From positions 1-64,000 of the forward strand of contig CAUYUJ010017920.1 in the NCBI GenBank assembly GCA_963575745.1: a stretch of 64,000 bases of DNA. The letters run 5' to 3'. Made by a program: the position numbers and the translations under genes. Below the pieces are notes generated by a model. The model was not told where the DNA came from. It saw only the letters and a program-made list of their open reading frames with translations, and ran no database searches. The DNA is from Prorocentrum cordatum (taxonomy: Eukaryota; Sar; Dinophyceae; Prorocentrales; Prorocentraceae). How positions within the stretch are numbered: the stretch's first letter is position 1; each line of letters opens with the position of its first letter. Positions 30,604 to 42,065 of the stretch are shown here, in pieces.

Positions 30604-33255
30604 GAATCAGTTGGACTGGGGCTCCCGTCCAGACCTCAGTCGTCCCAACGCCGTCCTAGCCAGACGGGCCGCCGACCGAGGACGGGAGGCGAAGGGACGG
30701 CAGGGACGACAGAGGTCGTGGACCTGTCTTCTGGCATAGGCCCCGCAGACTCTGCAGAAGACGATCAGCCCCCTCCCATTAGCCTCAACGCCAGACCCCC
30801 GACCCCGATCACCGCGCACAACCCAGAGCTTATGGGAGGGGTGGGCGATCGCTGCGGGCCGAGGCATCCCTGGGCAGGGAGTCGAAACAATCCTAGATCG
30901 GAGCCCCTTCCGAACCCCGCAGATTTTACACCCCCAGGCCCGTCCAAACCTCAAAAGCGAGTGCCCGCCCGCGCCCGAAACAAGGACGACCGAATCGCGG
31001 GACGGCCTGGGGCGGGGGAGGGGGCTCCGATCGGGCCAGCCTAGGCCCGCCAACATGTTCAAGACCGCTCCGTGATGGACGGCGATCGACTCCGCGGCAC
31101 ATGTGGCCGCTCTCACCGTGCTCGCCCTCGCCATCACGGCGTCGAAAAACGGGTGCAGCTTGGCACCCTCCTTGGCCTTGCTGTCCGCGCATTTGTTGCC
31201 GCGGTGCCAGGCCCAGGGCGTGTCTGCCAGCGCTGCCGCGGCCCAGCTGGTGTGGGCTCGGAACCACTGTAGGCTGAATGCCTCAGGCCCCAAGTCACTG
31301 ATGTGCCTCCAGGCCTCCCTCCACAGGTCGGCGTTGAGCGACTCTGGCCCCAGACACCAGTCCTCTCCTCTCTCGAAGTCCTCCACCAGCCGCAGGTAGT
31401 CCGTGACCACGTCCAGCTGGGGGCCCTTCTCCCTGAGCACCCGCGCCAGCGCGTAGAGCTCGGCGTAGCCGCTCTCCTGAACGGGCCCTGGGACACACCC
31501 GAACATCCCGCCCGTGATGGCGCCGTCGGCCTCCACCATGACGCAGGACCACCCGCTCCTGGTGAGCTCCCTGACCTCTGGGGCCATCGCCGAGCCGTCG
31601 ATGCAGACGGTGCCGCAGGCTAGCCCCCCGATGAGTGCTCCTCCTCGGCGGCAGACCTCCTGCTCTGCAGGCCTCGGGGCCCTCTCCAGGCCAAGGCTGA
31701 CCAGGCACCTGACTAGCCCGATGTCGCCGTCTGGGGCTGCAGCGCCCGCTCTCCTGACCTGCTCCATGTCCAAGGCCGCCGCGACGCCTCTGGTGCCGTC
31801 GCATCCGAACAGGCGGTGCTTCTGCGTCCCAGGCTCCGCGCTGCACAGCCTGCACACGGGGCTGAGAACCGCCCGTTCGCGATACAGATCAGCTTCTGTC
31901 ACCAGGCCGCCGCAAACCAGCGCCTCGAACAGCGCCACCTGCTCGCCGTCACCTCGCCTGCGCAGCGCCTCGACCGCCTGCTGGGTGACCTGGATGGTCG
32001 GCGGCCCGCCGAGCGCTCCTCCCAGGTGCTCGCTGTGCAGTTTCATCATCAGCGAGCGCTGGATCCCCGCCTCGATGAACTGCCTCATCCTCCTGGGGCT
32101 GTAGACCTTCAGGTCGAGCTGCTCCCCTGCGTCCGTGACCCAGCGTCGCCAGCCAGACGCAGCGGCTGGCTCCCACCCTATCCTGCGGAGGGTGAGTTTG
32201 ACTGCGTCGGCTGGCCCTCGCACCTGGCCCCAGGACTCTGGCTGCGCCGCGCTGAAGGCCTTCTCGAGGCCCCCGTCGCTGCGCAGGCCGAGGTAGACCG
32301 CCTTGGCCCACGCCTCCAGTGGCAGGCTGTTGGCCGCGAAGACGGGGTCCGCCTTCCAGCCCTGGTCTGGCAGCAGTGCGAACTGCAGCGTTCTGCTCTT
32401 GCTGCCCACGGCCCCCGCCAACACCTGGCCGTTGACCGCCCTGGCCCTCTCGAGCATCGCCGCCGGAACCCCGACGACCCGAGCTCCGTGGAGGACCGAG
32501 GCCAGCCCGCCACTCCTGAAGATCCTGCCCAGCTTGACGCCTGCCCGCCTGAGCGCCATGTATCGTGACGAGCGGACTGCCAGCCTAGCCATGCGGCTCC
32601 TCAGCACTGACCACGACGCCCTGGGCTTCATGCCGAAGTCGACGCCCAGGTTCTTGACCGCCCGCCGCAGCCTGAAATCCCAGCGCCGCAGGCGGTGGGC
32701 CGCGCGCCGTCCTGCACTCTCGTCGCTGCTCACGATGTTGCCCTTCGTCAAGGACACCTTGAGCCCCAGCGCCTCTAGCCTCTGGCAGAGGTCTCTAGTC
32801 GCGCCGAAGGCCGTGAACTCCACGTCCTTGAGCTTCCCGCAGACGGCCAGCGTGATGTCGTCGACGACCACGTAGGCCCGCAGCGACGTCCACTGGGCCA
32901 CGACCGCGTCCATCGCGGCGAGGAGCACGACCCTCAGTAGCGTTGTGGCGTACCCGCAGCCCGCCACGATCGAACTCCCGACCCTGATCGCGTCCGTCTT
33001 CCAGCGGCTGAGGCTGAGCCTCCTCGGGCCGCCGTAGCTGCGGAGGACCAGCTTCAGCCCGCGCAGCCTGAAGCCGTGGCGGCGAGCAGCGGCGACCAGC
33101 CCCTCGTGAGTGACCCGCTCGTAGGCCTTCGAGAGGTCCGTCATGGTCGACATGGAGTGCTGGTCCATCGCCGCCGCCACGCTGGCATCGTGGGCCTGGA
33201 GCCAGACCGCATGCCTCCTCCGCCTCCTTTGCTCTTCGAGCACAGAGGGGGGCAC
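30604..33255 (-). CDS. Non-LTR retrotransposon polyprotein (RT, CCHC, RNase H, Zn finger)
   Basis: 882 codons without interruption, TGA at 30604-30606. RT motif A is TDLSKAYERV (Asp40) and the catalytic box is AYVVVDDITL (Asp132-Asp133). A CCHC knuckle follows (C468-x2-C471-x8-H480-x4-C485). RNase H has CIDGS (Asp553), YAEL (Glu599), VVTDYL (Asp619), FRAHTS (His668) and NKCADSK (Asp691). A CxxC zinc finger (C776/C779) and a second Cys cluster lie near the C-terminus. The polyprotein would copy element RNA into DNA by target-primed reverse transcription (family knowledge). No endonuclease domain and no clear RT finger region precede motif A, so the element is probably 5' truncated, although the frame stays open some way upstream. 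The listed start is the first plausible codon, not a proven one. It is the best-preserved transposon ORF here. Confidence 0.85.
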
Positions 33256-33425
33256 GACCCCGAAAACTCCTGGGCGTGCCCGCTTCTCTTCGCGCTTTGC
33301 CGGGCCCGTCGCCGGACCTCACCCGAGGCCTCTCGACGGCGCGGTTCGGAAAAAGGTACGCTTCCCACCGCGTGTGCGAGGGTGGCCCACGTCGTCCTCG
33401 GGCTCTCTCGGGACCCTCGTGAGAT
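33256..33425. other. Junction between LINE and family-2 elements
   Basis: TCCTCGGGCTCTC-GGGACC and TGAGAT-GGCGGC occur before both family-2 copies that follow, so the flank was duplicated with the element. No separate gene. Confidence 0.5.
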
Positions 33426-33787
33426 CGGCGGCGAGCGAGGGGGGGGGGAAGTGAGAAGGGGCGGGCCTTTTCAGAAGGCTCGGAAGTCCCCTGGCCTTCT
33501 GAGAGGGCTCCTGAGCCTTCCCCGGAGACGGAAAAAACCTACACGTCCGAGGACGGCCCCGCGGTCCTCGGGCTCTCTTGGGACCTTCTTGAGATTGGCG
33601 GCAAGCGAGGGGGGGAAGTGAGAGGGAGAAGGCCTTCTCGGGAGGCGGCGGGACTTCTCAGAAGCCCTCGCGCCTTCTGACTTCTGTACTCGGGGAAAGC
33701 TCAAGAAACCTCTCAGGAGGCCAGGGAACTTCCGAGACTTCCGAGAAGGCCCGCCCCTTCTCACTTCCCCCCCTCGCTGGCCGCCGA
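33426..33787. mobile_element. Purine-rich TIR element, family 2, tandem pair (one truncated, one complete)
   Basis: The first copy (33426-33533) has the left TIR CGGCGGCGAGCGAGGGGGGG and GGAAGTCCCCTGGCCTTCTG but no right TIR. The second (33596-33787) is complete, ending CCCCCCCTCGCTGGCCGCCG. The ~60 bp in front of each is also duplicated, giving a period of about 170 bp. Confidence 0.75.
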
Positions 33788-33879
33788 TAAGAGCCTATGG
33801 CGCCGGGTTGGAGGCCCTCCGAGCTAGCCCGTATAAACTAAGTGGTTGCGTGCTGTTCGTATGCTCGTCTGGGGTCCAA

Positions 33880-34160
33880 ATTGCGTCCAACACAGCGCAT
33901 GGCGCCTCCGAGAACGCCCCAACACGACCACCCAAGCCCCGTCAGAGTGACCGAAGAGGTCCCCAGCAAAAAACCCTGCGAGAGCCCCAAGAGTGAAAAC
34001 TCGAAGGGATTTTTCAAGGCCCTCCACCCGAAGATGGCGCCCAAGACCGCTAGTAGGACCCTAACAGGTGCCCAAGAGGCCACAAGGGGCCTCCAAGAGG
34101 CATTCCAAGAGACGCCAAGAGGCCTCAAAGGGGCCTCTTGGTCCACGACCCAAGCATGAT
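33880..34160. repeat. CCAAGAGGCC-type minisatellite, block 3
   Basis: GGCGCCTCCGAGAACGCCCC, CCAAGAGGCCACAAGGGGCC, TCCAAGAGGCATTCCAAGAG and CCAAGAGGCCTCAAAGG continue the repeat language of 1-2300 and 17.1-17.8 kb. Confidence 0.65.
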
Positions 34161-34916
34161 GGCGGCATGGGCCACAGTCCACTAGGTACAACATGCGCGC
34201 TCACCTTACCATGATTTCCATATTTGAGCAAACGCAACCTGGAATTGCTCGTGCGGCGAATTGTACTCAAACTTTGCAGAGCTGACTTTCGATGCTGTGA
34301 CATCCGTTGATGTTCGACTATATACAGATGCCATGGAGCGGTGACCCTCCCGTCATTCTCCCGTGAGCCTCCTGTGGACTTCCCGTGCCTTGCCTGCTCC
34401 CTTACGGCACCCATCACGTGACCGGCATGGCACAAGACTGCAACGGTCACGCGGCAAGCGCGGTTGCCAGGAAGCTCATTCAAGCCGTGACCGCTCGCTT
34501 GCGATGCACACTGCGACGCCCTCGCGGCTGCGAAGAAGCAACCCAGGCTGTTCTCTCCGAGCGTGCCGCTCGCTCCAGGTGCACGCCGGGCCGCAAGTAC
34601 CTTGTGGCCACAGCGACGGATGCAACGAGCGGGCGCCACCTAAGGTTAGTCTGTATATTGTATTGCAACGCGCCTTGCTGCTTCGTTTTTGCACGGCGAG
34701 CGTGCAAATTACTGCACTGGCATGGTGCAGGTACTTGAACCAGCGATTGACTGGCGTGAGTTGCCTCCATGTCCTTCAACAGGCGCAGGTAGCGCCGCGT
34801 CTTCACTCGACACAGCATCGACCGATCCACAACGTGCAATCTGAATCATAGGAAAGAGACACGGCACTTCCAATGCTAGGACCGACTGGACGCACTCTCA
34901 CTGCAAGGGGTCACAC
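34161..34916. other. Unassigned intergenic sequence
   Basis: Mixed composition with short ORFs on both strands and no recognised motif or repeat. Confidence 0.4.
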
Positions 34917-35285
34917 GTCGGTCGGAAAAGTAAGTCAGAACATGAAGCAGGAAGGCGGATCAAGTAGATTGGGCTTAGACCCTCCAAAAGAATACCCAAA
35001 CACAGTAAACACATATCGATTCTGAAGTAGATTTCGGAAAACGAGCGATGACATGAACATAAAAAACTCGGAGGTCCGCGCGGATTTCTCAGATCGGCGC
35101 TGGACCGCCCTCCTGGGCGCGCGGAGCGCGCCAGGGGCGGCGCCGTCAGGAGGTTCCAGCGCGGATCCGAGAAATCCGCGCGGACCTCCGAGTTTTTACG
35201 TTTATGTCATCTTTCGTTCCCCTGAGATTAGGATCTCGGAATCCAGAAATACCTGCCTTCAACGACTGGGGTGCATGATGAAACA
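34917..35285 (+). repeat. Dispersed repeat family 5, copy 3, split by an insertion
   Basis: The left part (34917-35034) has GTCGGAAAAGTAAGTCAG, AACATGAAGCAGGAAGGCG, AAGTAGATTGGGCTTAG and CTGAAGTAGATT. The right part (35225-35285) resumes with AGATTAGGATCTCGGAATCC and AGAAATACCTGCC. Copies at 12798 and 26706 lack the intervening 190 bp. Confidence 0.85.
35035..35224 (+). mobile_element. Introner-like/MITE element, family 1, copy 5, with AGATT target duplication
   Basis: 190 bp. The arms CTCGGAGGTCCGCGCGGATT and ATCCGCGCGGACCTCCGAG are exact inverse complements, extended by GATGACAT-AAC / GTTTATGTCAT. The core has GGCGCGCGGAGCGCGCC but only a remnant of the second palindrome. AGATT lies immediately outside both ends (35030-35034, 35225-35229). 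Confidence 0.9.
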
Positions 35286-35861
35286 ATTTTTCATATCTCC
35301 CCGCGTCATGCGAGACACATCCTCTGGCCGTGGACCCTGTCGTGACCACCCCGTGCCGCGTGAGCTTCAATCCTCTCGAGGATCGGAGCACTCCAAACGC
35401 TGCCGGCACCTCCCGCGGAAGACTTGGCCCGAATTCCGACGCTGACAAGCCGGTTGGTCGCCACGGGCGTCCTCGCTGAGAGTTCACAGGGCTGTCTGGT
35501 AAGAGACCACGTGTTCGACTGGTCGACTGCCGACAGCAAACTCTCATCCCAAATCCGCTCATGTATCACCCATCTCTCTCCAAACCTCTCTCCACTCCAC
35601 CCCCCCTGCCCTCCCTGCCGCCCTCACTCCCTCCCGTCCTCGCTTCCGTCCTCAATCCAGCATCCTTACTCCACCTGCTACTTCCCATATGATACTCCCT
35701 CTTCCCTCCGCCTCGTCCTGGAATTCCACATCTGTCGATACTCCCTCCTCCCTCCGCCTCGTCATCCGATTCTACCTCTTCCTCCACCCTCTACTCCTCC
35801 TCCTCCTCGTCCTCCTACTCTTGCTCCTGCTTCTTCTCCTCCTCCTCGTCCTCCTCATCAT
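35286..35861. other. Intergenic sequence grading into pyrimidine-rich DNA
   Basis: 35570-35850 is C/T-rich with several CTCCCTC stretches. No gene. Confidence 0.5.
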
Positions 35862-37663
<1,802 letters not shown>

Positions 37664-38581
37664 GGGCTGCTCCACCTCCTCATCCTCTTCCTGCTCCGCT
37701 TCCCCTGCTCCTCCTCCTCCCTCCTCCTCCTCCTTCTCGTCCTCCTCCCCCTCATACTTCCTATCCCACACCTCGCCCATCCCCAAGCCTGAAGCCATCT
37801 GCTTGGGCGTCACTGTTGGCGCGGGCCTTGCGGCAGCGCCGGCACGGGCCGGACCGGAAAGGGCCAGACTGGGACGGGGAGGAAAGCTGCTGGGGCGCGC
37901 GCGGGCAATACAACCGCGGAAAAAGGACATCTGGATCTGAATTGTTCAATCCCTCTGAGCTCCTCCGACGATGGGGGAAGACGATGAATTGCCCATACCG
38001 GGAGCGAGAGCCTCGCAGAGAGGGTGCCGAAGGCGACACCGCGAGACGCCCCGACGGGCCTTCAGTGTGCCAAGTCCGGGTCCAGAAGCCGATGGGGCAA
38101 ACAGGCAACGGCCTGGTCGTCGCCCGTCCGTCCGACCGCCGTCCGTCCGTCACCCGTAACCCGTTGCCCGCCGATCCGTCGCCCGCCGTCCGTCTTCCGT
38201 CGTCCGCCGTCCGTCGCCGTCAACCGTCCTCGTTCGCCGTCGATCGGCGGCGGCGCCGCCGCCGTCGTCCGTGCCTCCGGCGGCCGCTCCTCGCCGTTAG
38301 ACTGTTTGAGACACAAGCGGCTCCGAGCAGGCCCAGGAGGGTGCGCAAGGCAGCCGAAGGGCGGGCGGACGGAGCGAGCCGAGCGCGGTGCGGCTGGCGA
38401 GTGGCCACACGCTGTTTGTCCGAGCTTGACGGCGTTGAGCAAGCTGGTTCTCCTGGACGGCATCCGACGAGCTCTTTGGGTGCCCATCAGCCTGGCCGCC
38501 CTCTCGCAGCGGAAGAAGAGCCGCGCGGCGGCGGGAAGTCGGCCGCACCGCATTCGAGCAGTCTCCACAAAGAAATATCTT
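37664..38581. other. Spacer with (CCGTC)n minisatellite at 38130-38240
   Basis: Pyrimidine-rich to 37790, then mixed sequence. 38130-38240 is made of CCGTCCGTC, CCGCCGTCC and CGTCACCCGTAACCCG variants. Long overlapping ORFs on both strands lack domains. This is the 3' flank of the glycosyltransferase gene. Confidence 0.5.
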
Positions 38582-40357
38582 CGACTAGACGCACGTGTTC
38601 ATCATCTTGACCCATGCCTCCTTCTTGCTAGTGTGGGACAAGTTGCACAGCCTGATAATTTCGGCACAATTGGTTGGGCGCCATCCAGGGGGTATCTTGT
38701 GCCTCTGAGGGCAACTCGCTTGACCTAGATGCCTGTGAGGAACCAAGCTCTCTATCTTCAGACTGTTTGGGGCAGCAAGACGAGGCGGAAACAACATTTC
38801 GATCACATCCTGCTCGGTGTTCGTGTAAGGAATGTACTCGCCAAGCTCTGCCCTCGCTTTCAATTCCTCAAACACTTTAGATGATGGAGTGATGAGCATC
38901 ATGTGAGTATTCAGTCCAGCATGGTTATATCGCTTCTCGTGCGTTGCCAAAAATTCAGCGTCCTGGGGAAGCTTGTCCACATAGCTGTCAGGATTATCCG
39001 AAAACACCACGTCGGTGTCGATAAACAAGATTCGCTCGTAATCCAATTTTGACCAGGCCAAAAATTTCAGATAGGTGGCCCAGCCATCTCTCCTGTCGAG
39101 GATGTCGCCGAGCCTGCCACCCTGCACGTGCAGGTGACCCCACCACCGCTGCTGATCCTCTGCCTGCTGTTTGGTAAACACCGGTTTGTAGATGCTCTTC
39201 ATCCTGGGTATCTCAGCAGTGTGGTTGTCGACGATCGGGTCGGACGAAAGGAGGGTAAAAGGGAGACTGGCGAACCAGCTCATGTGATTCGCTGATTGTA
39301 CAGGCGCCAATACATCGAGGAAGGCGCCGCCGGGCCGCGGAGCCGACACTAGCTGCATGCAGTAGAGTTCGCAACCCCCCTGTCTAAAAGAGCTCAGGGA
39401 CACACAAGTAAATAAACACACATCACAGGATTCACCATATGTCTTATATTTTCTGGATTTCCGTCCTCCCCCTCCACTTCCCATATTTCCCAAAAGTTTC
39501 TTGGGAATCGTCGTTAAATTGTGTTTCCCTCTTGACTCTCGGCCGACCCGAGATTATCCATCCGAATCTCTTCATGAGCTCCAGGACAGATTCGGTGTTC
39601 CCAGAGCCGAAGCTGCCGTCGTCCACGTAGTTTTCCAGCCCAGCAAAGATGAGGTGGTACTCCATCTTGGAGCCGTAGCACTCCGCCGAACATCTCGTCA
39701 ACAGCGCGTTGAGCATCAAATTTGCCTTCTTGTACGTGTCCTTCTGCGCGTCGGTGAGCACGGCGTACACGGCCTTCTTCAGAAGAAGAAGACACGGCAT
39801 ATACATTAACTGTTGGCCTCCGCACGGATTTCTTGTATCTGCGCTGGACCCCCCTCCACAGCGCGCGGAGCGCGCCAGGGGCGGCGCCAGAGGCGCCGCC
39901 AGGGAGCCCCAGCGCGGATGCAAGAAATCCGCACGGAGCGCCAAAAGTTAAGGCTTGTGGCGTTTTCTCTTCTTCGATTCTTCTTCCTCCGCGGCGGCTT
40001 GCCGGGGCCGGGAAGAGAGAACCTCCGGTTGCCAGGGTCACCAGTTCGCGCGTCGGCCACGTCAGCGCCCTCGTCGGGCCACTGCCCCACGCCCGGTCCG
40101 ACGCCCTCTGCCTGTGACGGCGTTGCTGGGGCCGCCGGGGGGCCGGGCGGCTGGTCGCATGGCTCCTCCCGAGAGGACAGCTCCGGGCTCCGCATGAGGA
40201 GGGACTGGAGGGTCCACTGCAGCGCCGCGCCCAGAAGCAGCATGCCGCATGACTGCAGCCTGCACGCCACCATAGCGCCCCTTGCGGCCAAGCCGTGGGC
40301 CAAGACGGCTACGCAAGGGAGAGGGCAGAAGGCACTTCGCCCCGTCATACGATGCAT
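38582..40357 (-). CDS. Family 8 (glycogenin-like) glycosyltransferase, type II membrane protein, three exons
   Basis: The model runs on the minus strand. Exon 1 is 40273-39980 (or from an in-frame ATG at 40357), exon 2 is 39773-39478, exon 3 is 39383-38582 with TAG at 38582-38584. They join in frame to 463 residues (491 from the upstream Met). Exon 1 has a hydrophobic segment CGMLLLGAALQWTLQSLLM after a short basic start, as in Golgi-type signal anchors, then a Pro-rich stem. Exon 2 opens the fold with AVYAVLTDAQKDTYKKANLM and MEYHLIFAG. Exon 3 has the DxD metal/nucleotide-sugar motif (RILFIDTDVVFSDNPD), NHAGLNTHMMLITPS and NTEQDVIEMLF, all standard for GT8. Known GT8 enzymes transfer sugars from UDP-sugar donors; donor and acceptor here are unknown. 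A 200-bp TIR element separates exons 1 and 2. This is the only gene with host-type features in the window. Confidence 0.75.
39384..39477 (-). other. Canonical GT-AG intron in the glycosyltransferase gene
   Basis: 94 nt, donor GGAA|GTGGAGG and acceptor CTCTTTTAG|ACAGG on minus, with a pyrimidine-rich end. Phase 2 on the left plus one base on the right restores the reading frame (TFGKYGK to QGGCELYCMQ). Reading through the region in exon 2's frame reaches a stop at about 39444. Confidence 0.65.
39780..39979 (-). mobile_element. Introner-like/MITE element inside the glycosyltransferase gene, family 1, copy 6
   Basis: 200 bp between two copies of AAGAAG (39774-39779 and 39980-39985). On minus it starts AATCGAAGAAGAGAAAACGC and ends GTGTCTTCTTCTTCTG. 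The arms include CTTTTGGCGCTCCGTGCGGA and TCCGTGCGGAGGCCAACAG, around the same two core palindromes as other copies. It is not a multiple of 3 long and brings a stop codon into the exon 1 frame, so the gene needs it spliced out or is broken. No clear GT donor sits at the edge; dinoflagellates also use GC and GA donors (established), so the exact junction is unresolved. Confidence 0.85.
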
Positions 40358-40977
40358 CCCCCCTCATCACCAGACCCCGAGCTCCAAAACGCCCCCGAGA
40401 TTTCCCCCAGGGGCACCCAGGCGCCCAGAAACGACGGAATCCCCCCGTTTGCGAGACCGTTTCAGCGACGGCCAGGGAAATATGCTGGTCAGCCGAACGT
40501 CGACCAAAACTTGGGCCTACGCTTAGCCAGATGGGCAGATCATCAATGGGCAATGGCCAGCGGTGACTCGCTGGCCCGAAGCGTTCGATGGTATGCTGGT
40601 CGACCAAGACGCGGTCATCGTCTACAGCTGCCGATCGGCTTCTGGACAAAAGCCCTGCCACAGCATGATCACACGCAAGTATTCAGAGTTGAGCATATGT
40701 CTACAATCTGTCTGCCTACAAGCTGGACCAAACGCTGCACTCGAGGGCGACGATCGAGGCGGGCAATACACATAGGCCGAAAACGCTCCTGCATGCGGCA
40801 TTTTCGTGTCGTGACGACCGCAGCGTTCGTTTCTGATACCGCGTGGATCGTTCAACCTGGAACGATCGGCGGCTTCTCGATCGCCAAATCGTTCCACGCT
40901 GGACGATTCTGCAACCCTGGCGGTGTTTAACCTTGACAGCCCGCGGCCGCTGGGTCGACTCGACGCGAAACTGGTGG
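40358..40977. other. Upstream region of the glycosyltransferase gene
   Basis: No TATA-like or other promoter motif can be supported. Dinoflagellate promoters are poorly defined. ATCGTTC/GAACGAT-type short inverted motifs occur at 40848-40910. Confidence 0.4.
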
Positions 40978-41095
40978 GAACCAAAGGTACCGATACCGCT
41001 AACTCCCCAGACCTCTCCCGGGGTGCGTTCTGACGAGAATTTCGAGGCGAATCCAGCGGTGCCGACGAGGGCCTCCCGGGAGGCCCCCAAAAAGG
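40978..41095 (+). repeat. Dispersed repeat family 3, copy 3
   Basis: GGAACCAAAGGTACCGATAC, CAGACCTCTCCCGGGGTGCG and CGAATCCAGCGGTGCCGACG. Good match to 13968-14090 and to the inverse of 12187-12302. Confidence 0.8.
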
Positions 41096-41124
41096 AAATC
41101 GATGCAATGCTAGCAGTACGGGTA

Positions 41125-41310
41125 CCACTCCCTCCTCCGAGTTCTTGTCCTCCTCGTCATCCTCCTCGTCCTCGTTCCCCTCGTGCTCCTCATCCTCTCG
41201 CCCTCATCCTCCTTATAACGTCCTCATCGTCCTCGTCCTCCTTGTAACGTCCTCCTCCTCCTCCTCCTCCTCCTCCTCCTCCTCCTCCTCCTCCTCCTCC
41301 TCATCCTTGT
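41125..41310 (+). repeat. (CTC)n and CTCGTCCTC simple repeats
   Basis: A mixed CTCGTCCTC region grading into perfect CTC triplets (41249-41302). Confidence 0.85.
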
Positions 41311-42065
41311 CCTTCTCGTCGTCCTCTTCGTCGTAGTTCTCCCCCGCTGGGCTGTTCGCCCCCACCAGGCGCCTCCGACGAGCGGAGAGGCGGGCTCGCC
41401 TCACGCCCGGAGGAAGCGTCGTCGTCGCGGCCTTCTTGGCGGCCTCGGCGTTCATCGCCTCGCACGGCCCGGCTACACCGCGCCCCTGGTAGGAGCCCTG
41501 GGTGCAAGTCTCGGAGGCAGGGATGGGAGGAGAAGGAGGAGGAGGAGGAGGAGGAGGAGGAGGACGCGGGGCGCTGTCTCTTCAAAGCGAAGACCAAACG
41601 CCACAGGATGGCTGGGAAAGAAACCTGCTGGCGCCCCCGGGTGCAAATCTCCGAGGCACACCAGCACATGCGCGCCCGCGTGCGTGCGCTTGCGACTCGG
41701 GAGGGGCGCGGGCCACCACGGCAGCCCACCACCGCGCCACCCTTGACACGACGCTGCGGCGTGGCATGGCGCCAACTGGTGCCCTGTGGGACTCCTGTCG
41801 GCTGCAAACAGCTCCACTCCTCATCGTCGTCGTTATCGCCCCCCCTCTCCCTAACTCTTTTGGTTGCGCAACTCCCTACAAAATTGGGGTAGACGTCAGA
41901 CTCGGGTTCGGGGGACTTGGGTTGGCCTGGCGGGGCCAACATAATAATGACGAGACCCAGTCTGCAATTTGACGCGAGCTCCCGTTGCAAACATCCCACG
42001 AAAACTGGACCGTCTAAATTCAGGACGCGCCAATCGAAAAGCGTCGGCAAACTCGAGTTGCGGCG
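41311..42065. other. Intergenic sequence
   Basis: It contains a short GAG array (41535-41565) and the duplicated phrase GGTGCAAGTCTCGGAGGCA / GGTGCAAATCTCCGAGGCA (41509, 41639). No gene recognised. Confidence 0.45.
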
